Assembly (NCBI RefSeq): GCF_009856605.1
Contig: NZ_CP047242.1
Coordinates: 6,204,501 to 6,268,500 of the forward strand
Direction of reading: 5' to 3'
DNA: 64,000 nucleotides
Source: Trichormus variabilis 0441
Lineage (GTDB): Bacteria > Cyanobacteriota > Cyanobacteriia > Cyanobacteriales > Nostocaceae
Under the pieces are notes generated by a model, which was not told the DNA's origin, searched no databases, and worked only from the letters and a program-made list of their open reading frames with translations. Numbering within the stretch: position 1 is the stretch's first letter; every line of letters begins with the position of its first letter. Shown here one piece after another: positions 28,007 to 37,410 of this stretch. The position numbers were made by a program, and so were the translations under genes.

Positions 28007-28177
28007 CTATCGAACGTAAGTAACCTTAGGTGTATCAATTAATCTCGATGACAATTCTGGATGATATTTCTGTTTTAGAATAGGCATTTCTTGCCAACAT
28101 TTCCGACAAAAAAAGTAAACTTCACGACTGCGAATATGTCGTAAAAGCTGATGAGAGCAGCAAGGACAATTATTCAT
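28007..28177 (-). CDS. 56-residue Cys-rich, zinc-ribbon-like protein
   Basis: This short protein begins M-N-N-C-P-C-C-S-H-Q-L-L-R-H-I-R and continues F-C-R-K-C-W-Q-E-M-P. The C-P-C-C ... C-R-K-C spacing with the W-Q-E-M-P end is a pattern I recognise from small cyanobacterial zinc-ribbon proteins, so I judge it a real gene. It lies alone, convergent with the PrmA-like gene. Function unknown. Nucleic-acid or protein binding is a guess based on the ribbon. Confidence 0.65.
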   Translation of the reverse strand: MNNCPCCSHQLLRHIRSREVYFFCRKCWQEMPILKQKYHPELSSRLIDTPKVTYVR

Positions 28178-28680
28178 GATTTTTTAAATTTATAAAAAAG
28201 AAATTTCAAAAAATGTATAGTTATGTAACTAATAATTTATTTGCATAACTATGATCAAATGATTATGTTTTGACTCAAGAATATCTTCAGTACAATCACT
28301 TAAATAAATATAAAGTTTCCTAACGAATAGAATTTGATTGAGTATAGCTACTTATGCTCATGAAAAATTCACAAAAACCTTGAATAAGCAGTGATACGGC
28401 GAACGGGAAGTACAAGCACTATGAAATTAAAAATTTTTACGTAGCATCTCGTTCATGTCAGCTTCCCACGGGGAATATGAGAACGCTAAGTGTCACAAGA
28501 GTTACTGAAAAAAGGATCTGTTTCTCAACTTTGGCGAATCCGTATTACTGAAATTAATTATTAAATTACCAAGTAGGGTGGGCAATGCCCACCAAAACCG
28601 GGATACGGTGGGCATTGCCCACCCTACGTATATTTTAGAAATTAAGTATGAATCCTACATTACTTAAATTAATTATTAAA
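28178..28680. other. Intergenic region with dispersed palindromes
   Basis: About 500 bp without a credible gene. It contains the paired GGTGGGCAATGCCCACC element at 28574-28627, which is a reversed copy of that at 5499-5549. The rest is AT-rich and shows nothing. Confidence 0.5.
28574..28627. repeat. Paired GTGGGCA/TGCCCAC palindromes, large inverted repeat
   Basis: TAGGGTGGGCAATGCCCACC pairs with GGTGGGCATTGCCCACCCTA, giving a 54-bp hairpin-capable element around CCGGGATAC. It is a reversed copy of the element at 5499. Confidence 0.75.
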
Positions 28681-29451
28681 TTACCAAGGCAGCTGAGTAC
28701 CATCCCAAGAGAAAAACTTTCCACTATCACCTTTCTGGAGTTGTGCAATCACGGCTAATAATTGGTCAACAGTGCGTTCAATAGAAAATAGTTTTTCGGC
28801 GGCTACATTTTTCTGAAAGGGTCGAGAAAGACGTGTATCGGTTGTCCCAGGATGTAAAGTTACTACTGTAGTTTTAGGGCAACTTCTACCATACTCAACG
28901 GCTACAGTTCGCATAAACATATTGAGTGCCGCTTTGGAGGCGCGATAGCCGTACCAGCCACCAAGTTGATTATCGCCGATGCTGCCCAATTTAGCGGAAA
29001 TACTAGCAAAAACACTTGGCTCATTATGTTGGAAGCAAGGTAAAAGATGTTTTGCTAGGAGAACAGCACCTATGCTGTTAATGTGAAAGTAACGGAGTAA
29101 ATTTTCTGAATTAAGTTGTCTCAAACTTTTTTCAGGTTGTAAATTTCCTTCATGTAGTATTCCTACACAGTTAATTACCAAATGCAATCTATTAGTTTCA
29201 GTATTTATTTGTTGCAAGATTTCCGCTATCTGTAACTCATCAGTAATATCTAGTGATAGACAAGTTAATCTTGGGGAATATTCTTTTTCTAGTGTAATTA
29301 ACTCAGACGCGGAATCTTTTTGGCGATAGGTGGCATAAATTTTGGCGATTCTGTCATCTTGCAGCAATTTTTTGACAAAGCCTAAGCCAATGCCTTGGCT
29401 AGCTCCTACAATCAGGACATTGGCGCGATTAATTTCATCAATAAAAGACAT
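28681..29451 (-). CDS. SDR of the C-factor-like family
   Basis: This 256-residue short-chain dehydrogenase has G-A-S-Q-G-I-G near residue 17, N-C-V-G-I-L-H for the second motif, the catalytic Y-R-A-S-K (about 167-171) and the P-G-T-T-D-T motif typical of C-factor (CsgA)-like SDRs. Such enzymes have been linked to signalling or small-molecule oxidation but the substrate in cyanobacteria is unknown. The start is ATG 29451. It lies 40 bp from the HTH gene on the same strand, so the pair may be co-transcribed. Confidence 0.82.
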   Translation of the reverse strand: MSFIDEINRANVLIVGASQGIGLGFVKKLLQDDRIAKIYATYRQKDSASELITLEKEYSPRLTCLSLDITDELQIAEILQQINTETNRLHLVINCVGILHEGNLQPEKSLRQLNSENLLRYFHINSIGAVLLAKHLLPCFQHNEPSVFASISAKLGSIGDNQLGGWYGYRASKAALNMFMRTVAVEYGRSCPKTTVVTLHPGTTDTRLSRPFQKNVAAEKLFSIERTVDQLLAVIAQLQKGDSGKFFSWDGTQLPW

Positions 29452-29491
29452 ACAAAATAATAACGATCGCCTACTTCAGTGCAACTATAAA

Positions 29492-29704
29492 CTATTCCTG
29501 CACTACCTCAACCAACTCTTCAATCATCACCTCGAAAGTACGAGCTAATTTCTGAATAGCGGTAAAATCTACAGTCGCCAATCCAGGCGATCGCGCATAG
29601 GTTCTCAGAGTGCTGTAAACTACACCAGAACGGTCAGAGACTTCTTTCAATGTCCAACCTCTCTGGGCTGCATACTCTCGAATCTTGAGGCGAATCATTC
29701 CCAT
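29492..29704 (-). CDS. Xre/Cro-type helix-turn-helix regulator
   Basis: This protein of 70 residues is one HTH domain: I-R-L-K-I-R-E-Y-A-A-Q-R-G-W-T-L-K-E-V-S helix, then S-G-V-V-Y-S-T-L-R-T-Y as the recognition helix, and a helix ending I-Q-K-L-A-R-T-F. The frame reaches a TTG at 29719; the ATG at 29704 is the better start. It sits upstream of the C-factor-like SDR on the same strand and may regulate it or itself. GCGATCGC-like sites in this area are simply HIP1. Confidence 0.75.
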   Translation of the reverse strand: MGMIRLKIREYAAQRGWTLKEVSDRSGVVYSTLRTYARSPGLATVDFTAIQKLARTFEVMIEELVEVVQE

Positions 29705-29902
29705 AATTTGCTGCTTCAATGACTTGTATCAGTCGCAGAATAATTGTATCATATAAAACGATCGCCCCCCAGCCTAGAAAACAGAGAGAGCGATCGTAGT
29801 ACTCAAATGTAAAACCGATAGGTTATCTGTGTCTATCCATCGACAGGAAAAATACCTACGGGACTCAACAGTTAAACATCTACCGAATTTACTGGTATTT
29901 TT

Positions 29903-30388
29903 ATGGTATCATCACTCAACCCAAAAGCAATTGTCATCCGTCCATCAAAAATTGTTCACAAATCTTTAACTCCTCATCCTCTATCACGATTTGTCACCGA
30001 AGAAGCAATTTGTCTGATGTTTCGCATCGGGTTTGATGATATCTACACAGTGGAATGTTGGCACTATGTAGTTTACGTCCACGCCAGAGGGGTGAGTACA
30101 TTTGTCAGTTATGCCGATTTTCCCCCGACTTTAGGAGTGCAACCACCAACCAGATCAGACTTTATTAAATGGCGCAGGCGGTGGCGCAAGCAACACGATT
30201 ATGCTCATCGCAAACAAGCACCAGAATGGTGGGAAGAATTTTTTATTAGAGAGTTTTGGCAAGCACCTTCCGAGTCTGTGTTACACAGTTGGGGTGAGTT
30301 AGTCGGGATAATTAAATTTGTGTTTAGCGAAGATACTTTGGCAGAACTCCGCAGAAACTATCGTCTAGAAAAATCATCCTTAAATTAA
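29903..30388 (+). CDS. Hypothetical protein, 161 aa, aromatic-rich
   Basis: I do not recognise a domain. The protein is basic and aromatic: E-C-W-H-Y-V-V-Y-V-H-A-R-G, D-F-I-K-W-R-R-R-W-R-K-Q-H and W-W-E-E-F-F-I-R-E-F-W. It looks like a compact globular protein. The start ATG 29903 fits the normal codon use. It is divergent from the HTH gene with about 200 bp between. Confidence 0.55.
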   Translation: MVSSLNPKAIVIRPSKIVHKSLTPHPLSRFVTEEAICLMFRIGFDDIYTVECWHYVVYVHARGVSTFVSYADFPPTLGVQPPTRSDFIKWRRRWRKQHDYAHRKQAPEWWEEFFIREFWQAPSESVLHSWGELVGIIKFVFSEDTLAELRRNYRLEKSSLN

Positions 30389-30875
30389 TTACCTATTACC
30401 TACATCGGCGGGGCGGCTATCGTTCTTTTCCTAAGAGGGGATGGAGTTTCCCGCCGCTTTCATAAACACTTAACGCTTTCGCTCATCTCTTGTCTGGTGT
30501 ACCTCACTTACTTGCAAAATGCTGTATCAATCTAATACACAAAGTAACTGTCTTAAGTTAGAGGTATCAGACATATAGGAATCTGATTTGATTAATGAAA
30601 ATATCTAAGTATCTGTATGCTGGGCAAGGGTATTGCCCACCATACTAGTATATTTCAGAAATCAAATACTAGCCCTGTAGGTATTTTTCTGAACGTATCA
30701 TTACCTGATTATACAAATCTTGTTTCTTAATTATGAGAATAACTTTGCATAAACCGGAAGTGATTTATGTATGAAAAATAGATATTCTTGTCATTAACAG
30801 CAAAGTTGATTAGCTCAAAAAATCATAAATAAGTAATCAACTTTGTAGCCAAATCACACAATGAGACTTTTCACT

Positions 30876-31136
30876 ATGACTCACAAATTCCTTACTGATG
30901 TGTCTGAAGCACAACAACAAATTACCTCTGGGGGGAGTGATTACACATTTAATAGCAGCTACTCTTCTAAGAGACAAGTAGATTTCCAAGGATCATCAAA
31001 TTCCAATCATCAAGGCAGTAATAGTCAATCTCAGGGAAAAGTAAGTGAGGTTACTAGCTATTCAAAAGAATGGTCAGGAGTGGGTGCGCCATTACTACCT
31101 ACGATTGGTTTATGGAATGTACCGTATATCTTCTAG
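30876..31136 (+). CDS. Double-glycine leader peptide, CTB-family bacteriocin-like precursor
   Basis: This 86-residue peptide begins with a leader (H-K-F-L-T-D-V-S-E-A-Q-Q-Q-I-T-S-G-G) that ends in Gly-Gly, the cut site for C39 peptidase/ABC exporters. A low-complexity, Ser/Asn/Gln-rich core follows. The pattern L/F-x-D-V-S-x-x-Q-Q-x-I-x-x-G-G resembles the cyanobacterial CTB-type bacteriocin precursors. No C39 ABC transporter or HlyD gene lies in the window, so it would be exported by a system elsewhere. The frame has an earlier ATG at 30861. Predicted product: a secreted peptide of about 65 residues. Confidence 0.65.
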   Translation: MTHKFLTDVSEAQQQITSGGSDYTFNSSYSSKRQVDFQGSSNSNHQGSNSQSQGKVSEVTSYSKEWSGVGAPLLPTIGLWNVPYIF

Positions 31137-31407
31137 AGATTCTTTGATATGAGAATCCGGTTTGATTGGTAAACATATTTAGGTATTTGTAGGGTGGGCA
31201 ATGCCCATCCTATATCTAATTCAAATACTGATAAGTAAGCAGGCGGATGTGAATATTTATTATTGGGGTGAGGAAGGAGTAAATAGGGTTTTAGCCTAGA
31301 TTATCGGAATAAAGAGCTAGAAAAATGCGCCTATGTCATCCTTAATAGCTCGAACAAGAGCGATCGCTAAAATTACACTATAAGATGGTTATGAACGCAG
31401 AAAAATA

Positions 31408-31572
31408 CTAGTGGTTTTCTGTTTGGATAATACAACACTCACATTCTGGCAAATTATGTACCCAAAGGATTTGAACACCGTCAAATAGGGGAACTTCGAC
31501 TTGCCACCATGTTCCACCCCGTAGACGACGATACCAACGGTGTTTAGATAGGGTTAAATCTACAATTTCCAT
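31408..31572 (-). CDS. Small hypothetical protein, 54 aa
   Basis: ATG 31572 gives M-E-I-V-D-L-T-L-S-K-H-R-W-Y-R-R-L-R-G-G and then W-W-Q-V-E-V-P-L-F and a C-E-C-C end. The Trp/Tyr/Arg-rich composition and regular codon use favour a real gene. I recognise no family. The C-E-C-C end might bind a metal. Confidence 0.45.
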   Translation of the reverse strand: MEIVDLTLSKHRWYRRLRGGTWWQVEVPLFDGVQILWVHNLPECECCIIQTENH

Positions 31573-31640
31573 AGGATAATTAGTGTTTTAGGAACGAGAG
31601 GGGAGTTTTTGACGGGTTAATTATCCATTCTTACCAATAT

Positions 31641-31772
31641 TTATTGAGGATTGCCATTACAGGATACTGCTATTTTTCGCAGATTTTCTTCCGTCGCTTC
31701 ATCTGCTGGAAATTGGAAAAAAAGTGCAAGAATAAATGGTAATAATATCAGTGGTAATTGGTAATAGCCCAT
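31641..31772 (-). CDS. Possible 43-residue membrane peptide
   Basis: ATG 31772 opens a frame of 43 codons: M-G-Y-Y-Q-L-P, a hydrophobic helix L-I-L-L-P-F-I-L-A-L-F-F, then a charged tail E-A-T-E-E-N-L-R-K-I-A. No ribosome-binding site is obvious and it lies in a stretch with short repeats. It is 43 bp downstream of the large PEP-CTERM gene on the same strand, so it could be its partner. Weakly supported. Confidence 0.3.
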   Translation of the reverse strand: MGYYQLPLILLPFILALFFQFPADEATEENLRKIAVSCNGNPQ

Positions 31773-31815
31773 AAGTATATGTGCTATTACCAATTACTCA
31801 CCCACATTTGATGAT

Positions 31816-34584
31816 TTAGCGCCGACGCTTCACAAATATGAATAGAGCGATCGCACTCGCACCTAAAAGCCATCCCCCTGATGGTTCAGGTACGCTGACT
31901 TTCAAGGGGTTATTGGGTTTAGAGAGGTTTTCCTTACCATTTTCAACTTTACGGTCAAAGCGATCGCTTGCGGCTTCTGCTTCTTTGAGTAACCGTCTTT
32001 GTTCATCGTTGACTAATACCAACATCGAAGAATAAGGGCTGACAATCTTATACTTTTTGGCTACAGCGTGAATTGCATCCAAACTTTTGAGATTGTCTAA
32101 CTTAATTTGTTTACTCAAGCCTAAAATTAATTGTCTGGCGGCTAATGGCAATAAATCATCTTGCTGGTTATTAGTTGTAATTGCTGTGTCTAATGTTTGC
32201 AAATACCAAGCATAACCATTGACAACGGTAACAACAGAATCACCTAAAACTGATTTAGTGGCAATTCGTTGCAACACCTCGGCAATATCAACAGCAACTC
32301 CACCACCGCTATCTTGTAACGATTTAATAATGCCATCGTTATAAGCTCCAGGCAATCCACCTAAATGCACCATCCACAAAGGTGCAGGAGTAGCAGTGAC
32401 GGTTTTATTGTTCTTCGACAACTCATAACTACCTTCATCACTCAACAATAAAACAGCATCATAAGCTGTATCGCCACGCAAATTATTAAACTGTGCCAAC
32501 ATTTCCTGGGGTTGAATTGTGCCGTAAAAAGCTACTTTTTCGGGTTGGAATTGTTGGAGGTTATCTAATCGTTTGGGTGTAGCACCTGGAGAAACACTGA
32601 TATATAAATCAGCATCGTTGTTTGTCAAATCATTATCTGCAAAACCATATTGTTTCAACCAAGATAATGTTTGTGTCAATTCTTTGATATGTTCTCCCAT
32701 ACTGCGGGAAGTGTCGAGAACTAAGGCGACACGCTGATTTTTAGGTAAAGTGTAATCTTTGTTAGATAGGGGTTTGGCTAATATTTTGTAGCCTTCATCT
32801 AAACTCACTTCATGCAATACAGGCTGAATTTTCTGGCTGCTGGGGATGAATTCTTCTAACCAAGCATCTTCTTTAAAACCTATTTCTTTACCGTTGCGGA
32901 TACGCTTGGTTTGATTAGTCCAGAATATATTACGTCTTTCCCCTAAATCTGGCATTGCCCAACCTTTATCTTGTCCCAACACCTTGTAAGTTAACCATAG
33001 GTGCATTTCTGTGGGGAGTGGTGGTTGTCCTTCTATTTGTTGTACGTTGTTGGGAGGAATAGGAAAAGCCCTTAAACGATAATGTCTTGGCCCTACTTGT
33101 TCTAATAAAGCTGGATCTACCGGACGCTCACGCCTAACTTGAGAATTATAAACTTTTTGGGCAGCACCACGAGGAGAGACAACAAAATTAAAGCGTTGGT
33201 TTAAGTTATTGGTATCTCCCAACCATAAGCCAGTAATTACCGCGCTTTCTGGCAAAGAGAAGGAGTAGAAAACTTCCTGAACTTCTCGTGTTTGGTTTTT
33301 ATAAACTTCGTACAATTCCACATCAGCCCAATCACCATGTTCTTTAACGGTGACTTGTTGCGATGCCAACAAAACTTTTTTCTCGTTGATATTTAATAAA
33401 CCTGCTTTAACTTCCTGCTCGTTAAAAGTAGATTGTACTGCATGACTAACGGCTGTTTTTTCGGCTTTTTGTAGAGGTGTGTCGAAAAATTCCGCGTAGA
33501 GTTTTTCTGCCTTAGCAACATCTTTGTCGGAACCATTATATAAAAATGGTGACATCAGAAAATTATATGTTTCTTGCAACCCATCAGCCGCCGTCTTTTC
33601 CAAACCTAATACATGACGATACATAGCACTTATATGATTATTTTCTTGCCTGCTGCTGAGGTAGCGGTAAGAAGATAAATAAGCATTAACTAATCCTGTG
33701 CGAATTTGTTCTGATTTAGTTATGAGGGTTTGGCGATCGCTATCATTTTTCGGGGCATTTGCTAACAGTGAAAAAGCCATTACTTGGGGCTGTTGTTGCA
33801 AAGATAAGAAAGTCACAAAAAACGCCACAATAACTGCACTAGCACCAGCAAATGTCTTTTGCTTCCCATGATCTACAGCAAAATCTTTTAAAATTTTCGC
33901 TCCTGAGTGTACATACATTGCTGCTAATGCCGATGGCATAACAATAAACAACGTAGCGCTAAAAGCAAGAACAATAAACCACGTAGAAACTATTAACAAA
34001 CCACCGACAAAAGCTGTGTGGTATAATATATTCCATAATGGCATTACCCATTCAAATTTTACAAATTCCTGCAACAAAAATACTGCTAAAGGCAAGGCGT
34101 AAAACAACAATACTGCACCTGCATACACACCAAATACCAGCATTAATGTATGGGCTAACATTTGTACCCATTGCAACCCAATTTTGCGCCGGGAAGCATA
34201 GCCCCAAAATAGTTCTCCTGCAAAAGCGGCGATACAAACACCCATTGTTAGTAAAACTTGGCTACTAGCAGGGGTGAGTTCCCGAATCACGAACAAGCGC
34301 AATAAACATAAGACAAATAGCGGGGCTTCTACACCATAAAATAGGCGGATTAGTTTTACTGGTTGTTGAAGAAAAAGCCAGCCACCGATAATGCTACAAA
34401 TTGTGGGAATGGCAATTAAAGCAACTAGAGATAAGGAAAATTCAATCGGTATATCACCCCTCGCGGTTGCCAAAACTAATGGCACACCTACAAATGGTAA
34501 TATTCCTAGATAAACGAATCCTAAAAACGTCAGGTTCCAGAGCCAGAAAATTCCTTCAAAAATTATATTCCAAAATAATTTCAC
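31816..34584 (-). CDS. PEP-CTERM integral membrane protein with VIT/VWA regions (TIGR02921-like)
   Basis: This 922-residue protein starts with about seven hydrophobic segments (1-270), then a VIT-like region (about 395-520: L-W-L-G-D-T, R-R-E-R-P-V-D-P-A-L-L-E). A VWA-like domain has the MIDAS motif V-L-D-T-S-R-S-M-G-E near residue 625. The end V-P-E-P-S-G-G followed by a hydrophobic stretch and K-R-R-R is a PEP-CTERM sorting signal, cut and anchored by exosortase. The whole set matches the TIGR02921 group of PEP-CTERM integral membrane proteins. Function unknown; possibly envelope adhesion or sorting-related. Upstream lies a palindromic element. Confidence 0.85.
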   Translation of the reverse strand: MKLFWNIIFEGIFWLWNLTFLGFVYLGILPFVGVPLVLATARGDIPIEFSLSLVALIAIPTICSIIGGWLFLQQPVKLIRLFYGVEAPLFVLCLLRLFVIRELTPASSQVLLTMGVCIAAFAGELFWGYASRRKIGLQWVQMLAHTLMLVFGVYAGAVLLFYALPLAVFLLQEFVKFEWVMPLWNILYHTAFVGGLLIVSTWFIVLAFSATLFIVMPSALAAMYVHSGAKILKDFAVDHGKQKTFAGASAVIVAFFVTFLSLQQQPQVMAFSLLANAPKNDSDRQTLITKSEQIRTGLVNAYLSSYRYLSSRQENNHISAMYRHVLGLEKTAADGLQETYNFLMSPFLYNGSDKDVAKAEKLYAEFFDTPLQKAEKTAVSHAVQSTFNEQEVKAGLLNINEKKVLLASQQVTVKEHGDWADVELYEVYKNQTREVQEVFYSFSLPESAVITGLWLGDTNNLNQRFNFVVSPRGAAQKVYNSQVRRERPVDPALLEQVGPRHYRLRAFPIPPNNVQQIEGQPPLPTEMHLWLTYKVLGQDKGWAMPDLGERRNIFWTNQTKRIRNGKEIGFKEDAWLEEFIPSSQKIQPVLHEVSLDEGYKILAKPLSNKDYTLPKNQRVALVLDTSRSMGEHIKELTQTLSWLKQYGFADNDLTNNDADLYISVSPGATPKRLDNLQQFQPEKVAFYGTIQPQEMLAQFNNLRGDTAYDAVLLLSDEGSYELSKNNKTVTATPAPLWMVHLGGLPGAYNDGIIKSLQDSGGGVAVDIAEVLQRIATKSVLGDSVVTVVNGYAWYLQTLDTAITTNNQQDDLLPLAARQLILGLSKQIKLDNLKSLDAIHAVAKKYKIVSPYSSMLVLVNDEQRRLLKEAEAASDRFDRKVENGKENLSKPNNPLKVSVPEPSGGWLLGASAIALFIFVKRRR

Positions 34585-34746
34585 AGCTTTACTCCTCCTA
34601 CCGTCTATATAGATACAGCACTATATTGATAATTCCCTGAATTCAAAGCTATCTTTTGTAGTGGTGGGGAATAAGGGACTTTCAGAAAATAAATTATCCA
34701 ATGTTGATGGTAAAGACGATGAAAAGATTTTTTCTCACCCTGCCGC

Positions 34747-34883
34747 CAATACGGTTCGGATAAGCAGGGGAAGCAGAGGAGGAAAGGAGGTTATTTTCAT
34801 AATTTTTCTCTTCCCCTGCTTCTCTTCTCCCCTGACTTCCCCTGCCTGCCTTAACCAAGAAATCCCTTAACCGAACCGTATTG
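34747..34883. repeat. MITE family C, complete copy with terminal inverted repeats
   Basis: 137 bp bounded by CAATACGGTTCGGATAAG (34747-34764) and CTTAACCGAACCGTATTG (34866-34883), which pair over 18 bases with one mismatch. The interior is G/A-rich and C/T-rich. A degraded copy lacking the ends lies at 11221-11284. The surrounding 34640-34974 has no gene. Confidence 0.8.
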
Positions 34884-34974
34884 CCCCTGCTCCCTTCCTC
34901 CTGTCACCTGTGATTATCAAAGGCTAATTGGGCAATCTGAGTATAGTTGTCTACTTATCCTGATTTTCACAGGT

Positions 34975-37410
34975 ATGAAACCTTTGGTAAGCAATGACTC
35001 AATTTCCATAAAATCTCACCCTAGACAGCAATCATCACGGAATTTTCTCATTCGATTTATTCTTGGCGGTACAACTCTGATTGTCAGTATTTCTGCTTAT
35101 TTTAGCTATTTAGCTGCCCACAATATGGCACTAGCAGATATACAAAAAAATGCTTTTCTGGAAGTACAAACAGGAGTTGATCAAATAGAGGCGTGGTTAA
35201 GTGTTCGCAAAGTCGAGGTAAAAACTTTAGCAAATACTCCAGCCGTACGTTCTTTAGATTGGGCTGTAGCAGAACCTTATTTAAAGACTGAAGTTAAGAG
35301 AATCAAAGAATTTTTCTTATTCCAAATGTCAATTGCGGATGGTTCTTACTACACGACAAAGTCAGGACGCGCAAACAACAATGTTAAGGATAGAGAATAC
35401 TTTCAACAGGGAATAGCCGGAAAAAGCAGTGTTTCTGATCCTTTTATTAGCCGTTCTACAGGAATACCCTTGATTGCGATCGCTACTCCGATTCTATCAA
35501 CTTCCAATTCACCCATAGGAGTGTTTCACGGTAGCGTCAAAGTTGACCATATTACAAAGGTGATCAATTCTCTCACCTACGGTAAAAATAGCTACGCTTT
35601 TGCCCTCAATTCCCAAGGGGAGGCGATTGTTCATCCTGACGCGACTTTAATGTCCACTACGGAAAAACCTGCCCCCAGTCTGCTGAAAATTAATAACCAT
35701 AGTTTACAAGCGATCGCCCAGCGCATGGTTAACAAACAGCAGGGAATTGAGTTGATGGCAATTGACGGTAAACAAAAATATATTGCTTATGTACCATTAA
35801 AGGCTACAAATTGGTCTGTAGCTTTGGTAATTCCCCGTGAAAATATTGAGTCTCGGCTGCAATTTCTAGATTTAATTGCGTTGATTGTTGGCGGATTAAC
35901 TATCACCATGATTACTGTTTTGTGGCGAGTACAAGCTTTTGAACAGGCACAACTAAAAAAGTCTAAAGAGGCGGCTGATTTAGCTAACCATGCCAAAAGC
36001 GAATTTTTAGCTAACATGAGTCATGAACTAAGAACGCCTTTAAATGGGATTTTGGGTTGCGCGCAAATTTTGCAACGTTCCTCAAAGTTACCTGAGCAAG
36101 AACAACATCACATCAATATTATTGAACAATGTGGTTCACACCTGTTGACATTAATTAATGACATCTTGGATCTTGCTAAAATTGAAGCCAAGAAACTAGA
36201 ACTGCATGGCGAAGATGTACATTTTCCATCTTTTATACAAGGTATTGCCGAAATTTGCCAAATTCGTGCTGCACAAAAAGATATTTTATTTATCTATGAA
36301 CCTGCCAGTAATTTACCTACATGGGTGCATATTGATGCCAAAAGATTACGTCAAGTACTGTTAAATCTGCTGGGTAATGCGATTAAATTCACTGATCACG
36401 GTCAAGTTAAGCTAAAAGTTGAGACAATTGAAGAATCCTCTAATCAAAAACCAGTCAACCACCGTATTCGTTACTGTATAGAAGATACAGGTATTGGCAT
36501 TACTGACGCAGAATTAAGCAAAATCTTCTTACCTTTTGAACAGGTAGGTGAAAAAAAGCGTCAGACGGAAGGAACGGGACTGGGTTTAGCTATTACTCGT
36601 CAGTTAGTGCAGATGATGGGGAGTGATATCCATGTCACAAGTCAGGTAGGAAAGGGTAGCACTTTTTGGTTTGAATTGGAGATAGTAGCTACCAATGAAT
36701 GGTTACAGTCAATCATGACTACCTCCGTCAGAAAAATCATTGGTTTTGAGGGAAATCCCCGCAGAATTTTGATAGTAGACGATCGCTGGGAAAATCGTAT
36801 AGTCTTGAATGATTTATTGCAACCATTGGGTTTTGAAATAGTGGAGGCTGTCAATGGTCAAGATGGTTTAGAACAAGCGATCGCTATTTCACCAGACCTA
36901 ATTATCACAGATTTACTCATGCCAGAAATGGATGGGTTTACATTAATTCAAAATCTGCGACAGATGCCCCAGTTTGAGAATATTAAAATTATTGTTTCTT
37001 CCGCTAGTGTTTTTGAATCTGATCAACATCGCAGCTTGGCAGTAGGCGGTGATGACTTCCTCAGTAAACCCATACAAGCAGATGAATTATTGCGTCAATT
37101 AGAACGTCATTTAAATTTAGTCTGGATTTATCAACCTTCTGAGTCTGAAAATCAAGCAATCTCAGATGTAGTAACTCAAAACAATAGTCCATCAGCACAA
37201 TTAATTACTCCCCAAGCAGAAGTATTACAAGAACTGATGGCATTAGCGAAAAAGGGTAACTTTAACGCCATTATCAAGTGTGCAGATCAACTAGAGGCAG
37301 AAGATACAAACTTTGCTACTTTCGCTCATCAACTTAGACAACTAGCCAGACAATTTGACGAGGATGCAATCCTTGATTTTTTGACACAATATGAGGTAGA
37401 AATGGCATGA
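34975..37410 (+). CDS. Hybrid sensor histidine kinase with Cache sensor domain and receiver
   Basis: This 811-residue kinase has transmembrane helices at about 25-48 and 298-319 flanking a periplasmic dCache-type sensor domain (50-295). A HisKA domain with phospho-acceptor His350 (M-S-H-E-L-R-T-P-L-N-G) follows. The HATPase has an N box (L-L-N-L-L-G-N-A-I-K-F-T-D) and D-T-G-I-G-I, G-T-G-L-G-L-A-I. A C-terminal receiver (595-715) has its acceptor at Asp646 in T-D-L-L-M-P-E-M-D-G. After the receiver an additional segment of about 90 residues may be a rudimentary phosphotransfer region. It overlaps the next gene by 4 bp (ATGA), so they are translationally coupled. The signal is unknown. Confidence 0.93.
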   Translation: MKPLVSNDSISIKSHPRQQSSRNFLIRFILGGTTLIVSISAYFSYLAAHNMALADIQKNAFLEVQTGVDQIEAWLSVRKVEVKTLANTPAVRSLDWAVAEPYLKTEVKRIKEFFLFQMSIADGSYYTTKSGRANNNVKDREYFQQGIAGKSSVSDPFISRSTGIPLIAIATPILSTSNSPIGVFHGSVKVDHITKVINSLTYGKNSYAFALNSQGEAIVHPDATLMSTTEKPAPSLLKINNHSLQAIAQRMVNKQQGIELMAIDGKQKYIAYVPLKATNWSVALVIPRENIESRLQFLDLIALIVGGLTITMITVLWRVQAFEQAQLKKSKEAADLANHAKSEFLANMSHELRTPLNGILGCAQILQRSSKLPEQEQHHINIIEQCGSHLLTLINDILDLAKIEAKKLELHGEDVHFPSFIQGIAEICQIRAAQKDILFIYEPASNLPTWVHIDAKRLRQVLLNLLGNAIKFTDHGQVKLKVETIEESSNQKPVNHRIRYCIEDTGIGITDAELSKIFLPFEQVGEKKRQTEGTGLGLAITRQLVQMMGSDIHVTSQVGKGSTFWFELEIVATNEWLQSIMTTSVRKIIGFEGNPRRILIVDDRWENRIVLNDLLQPLGFEIVEAVNGQDGLEQAIAISPDLIITDLLMPEMDGFTLIQNLRQMPQFENIKIIVSSASVFESDQHRSLAVGGDDFLSKPIQADELLRQLERHLNLVWIYQPSESENQAISDVVTQNNSPSAQLITPQAEVLQELMALAKKGNFNAIIKCADQLEAEDTNFATFAHQLRQLARQFDEDAILDFLTQYEVEMA

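Noticed and set aside
29750..29810. GATCGCC...GCGATCG pair as an operator for the HTH gene
   Set aside because: These are common HIP1-type octamers seen throughout the genome and carry no specific regulatory evidence.
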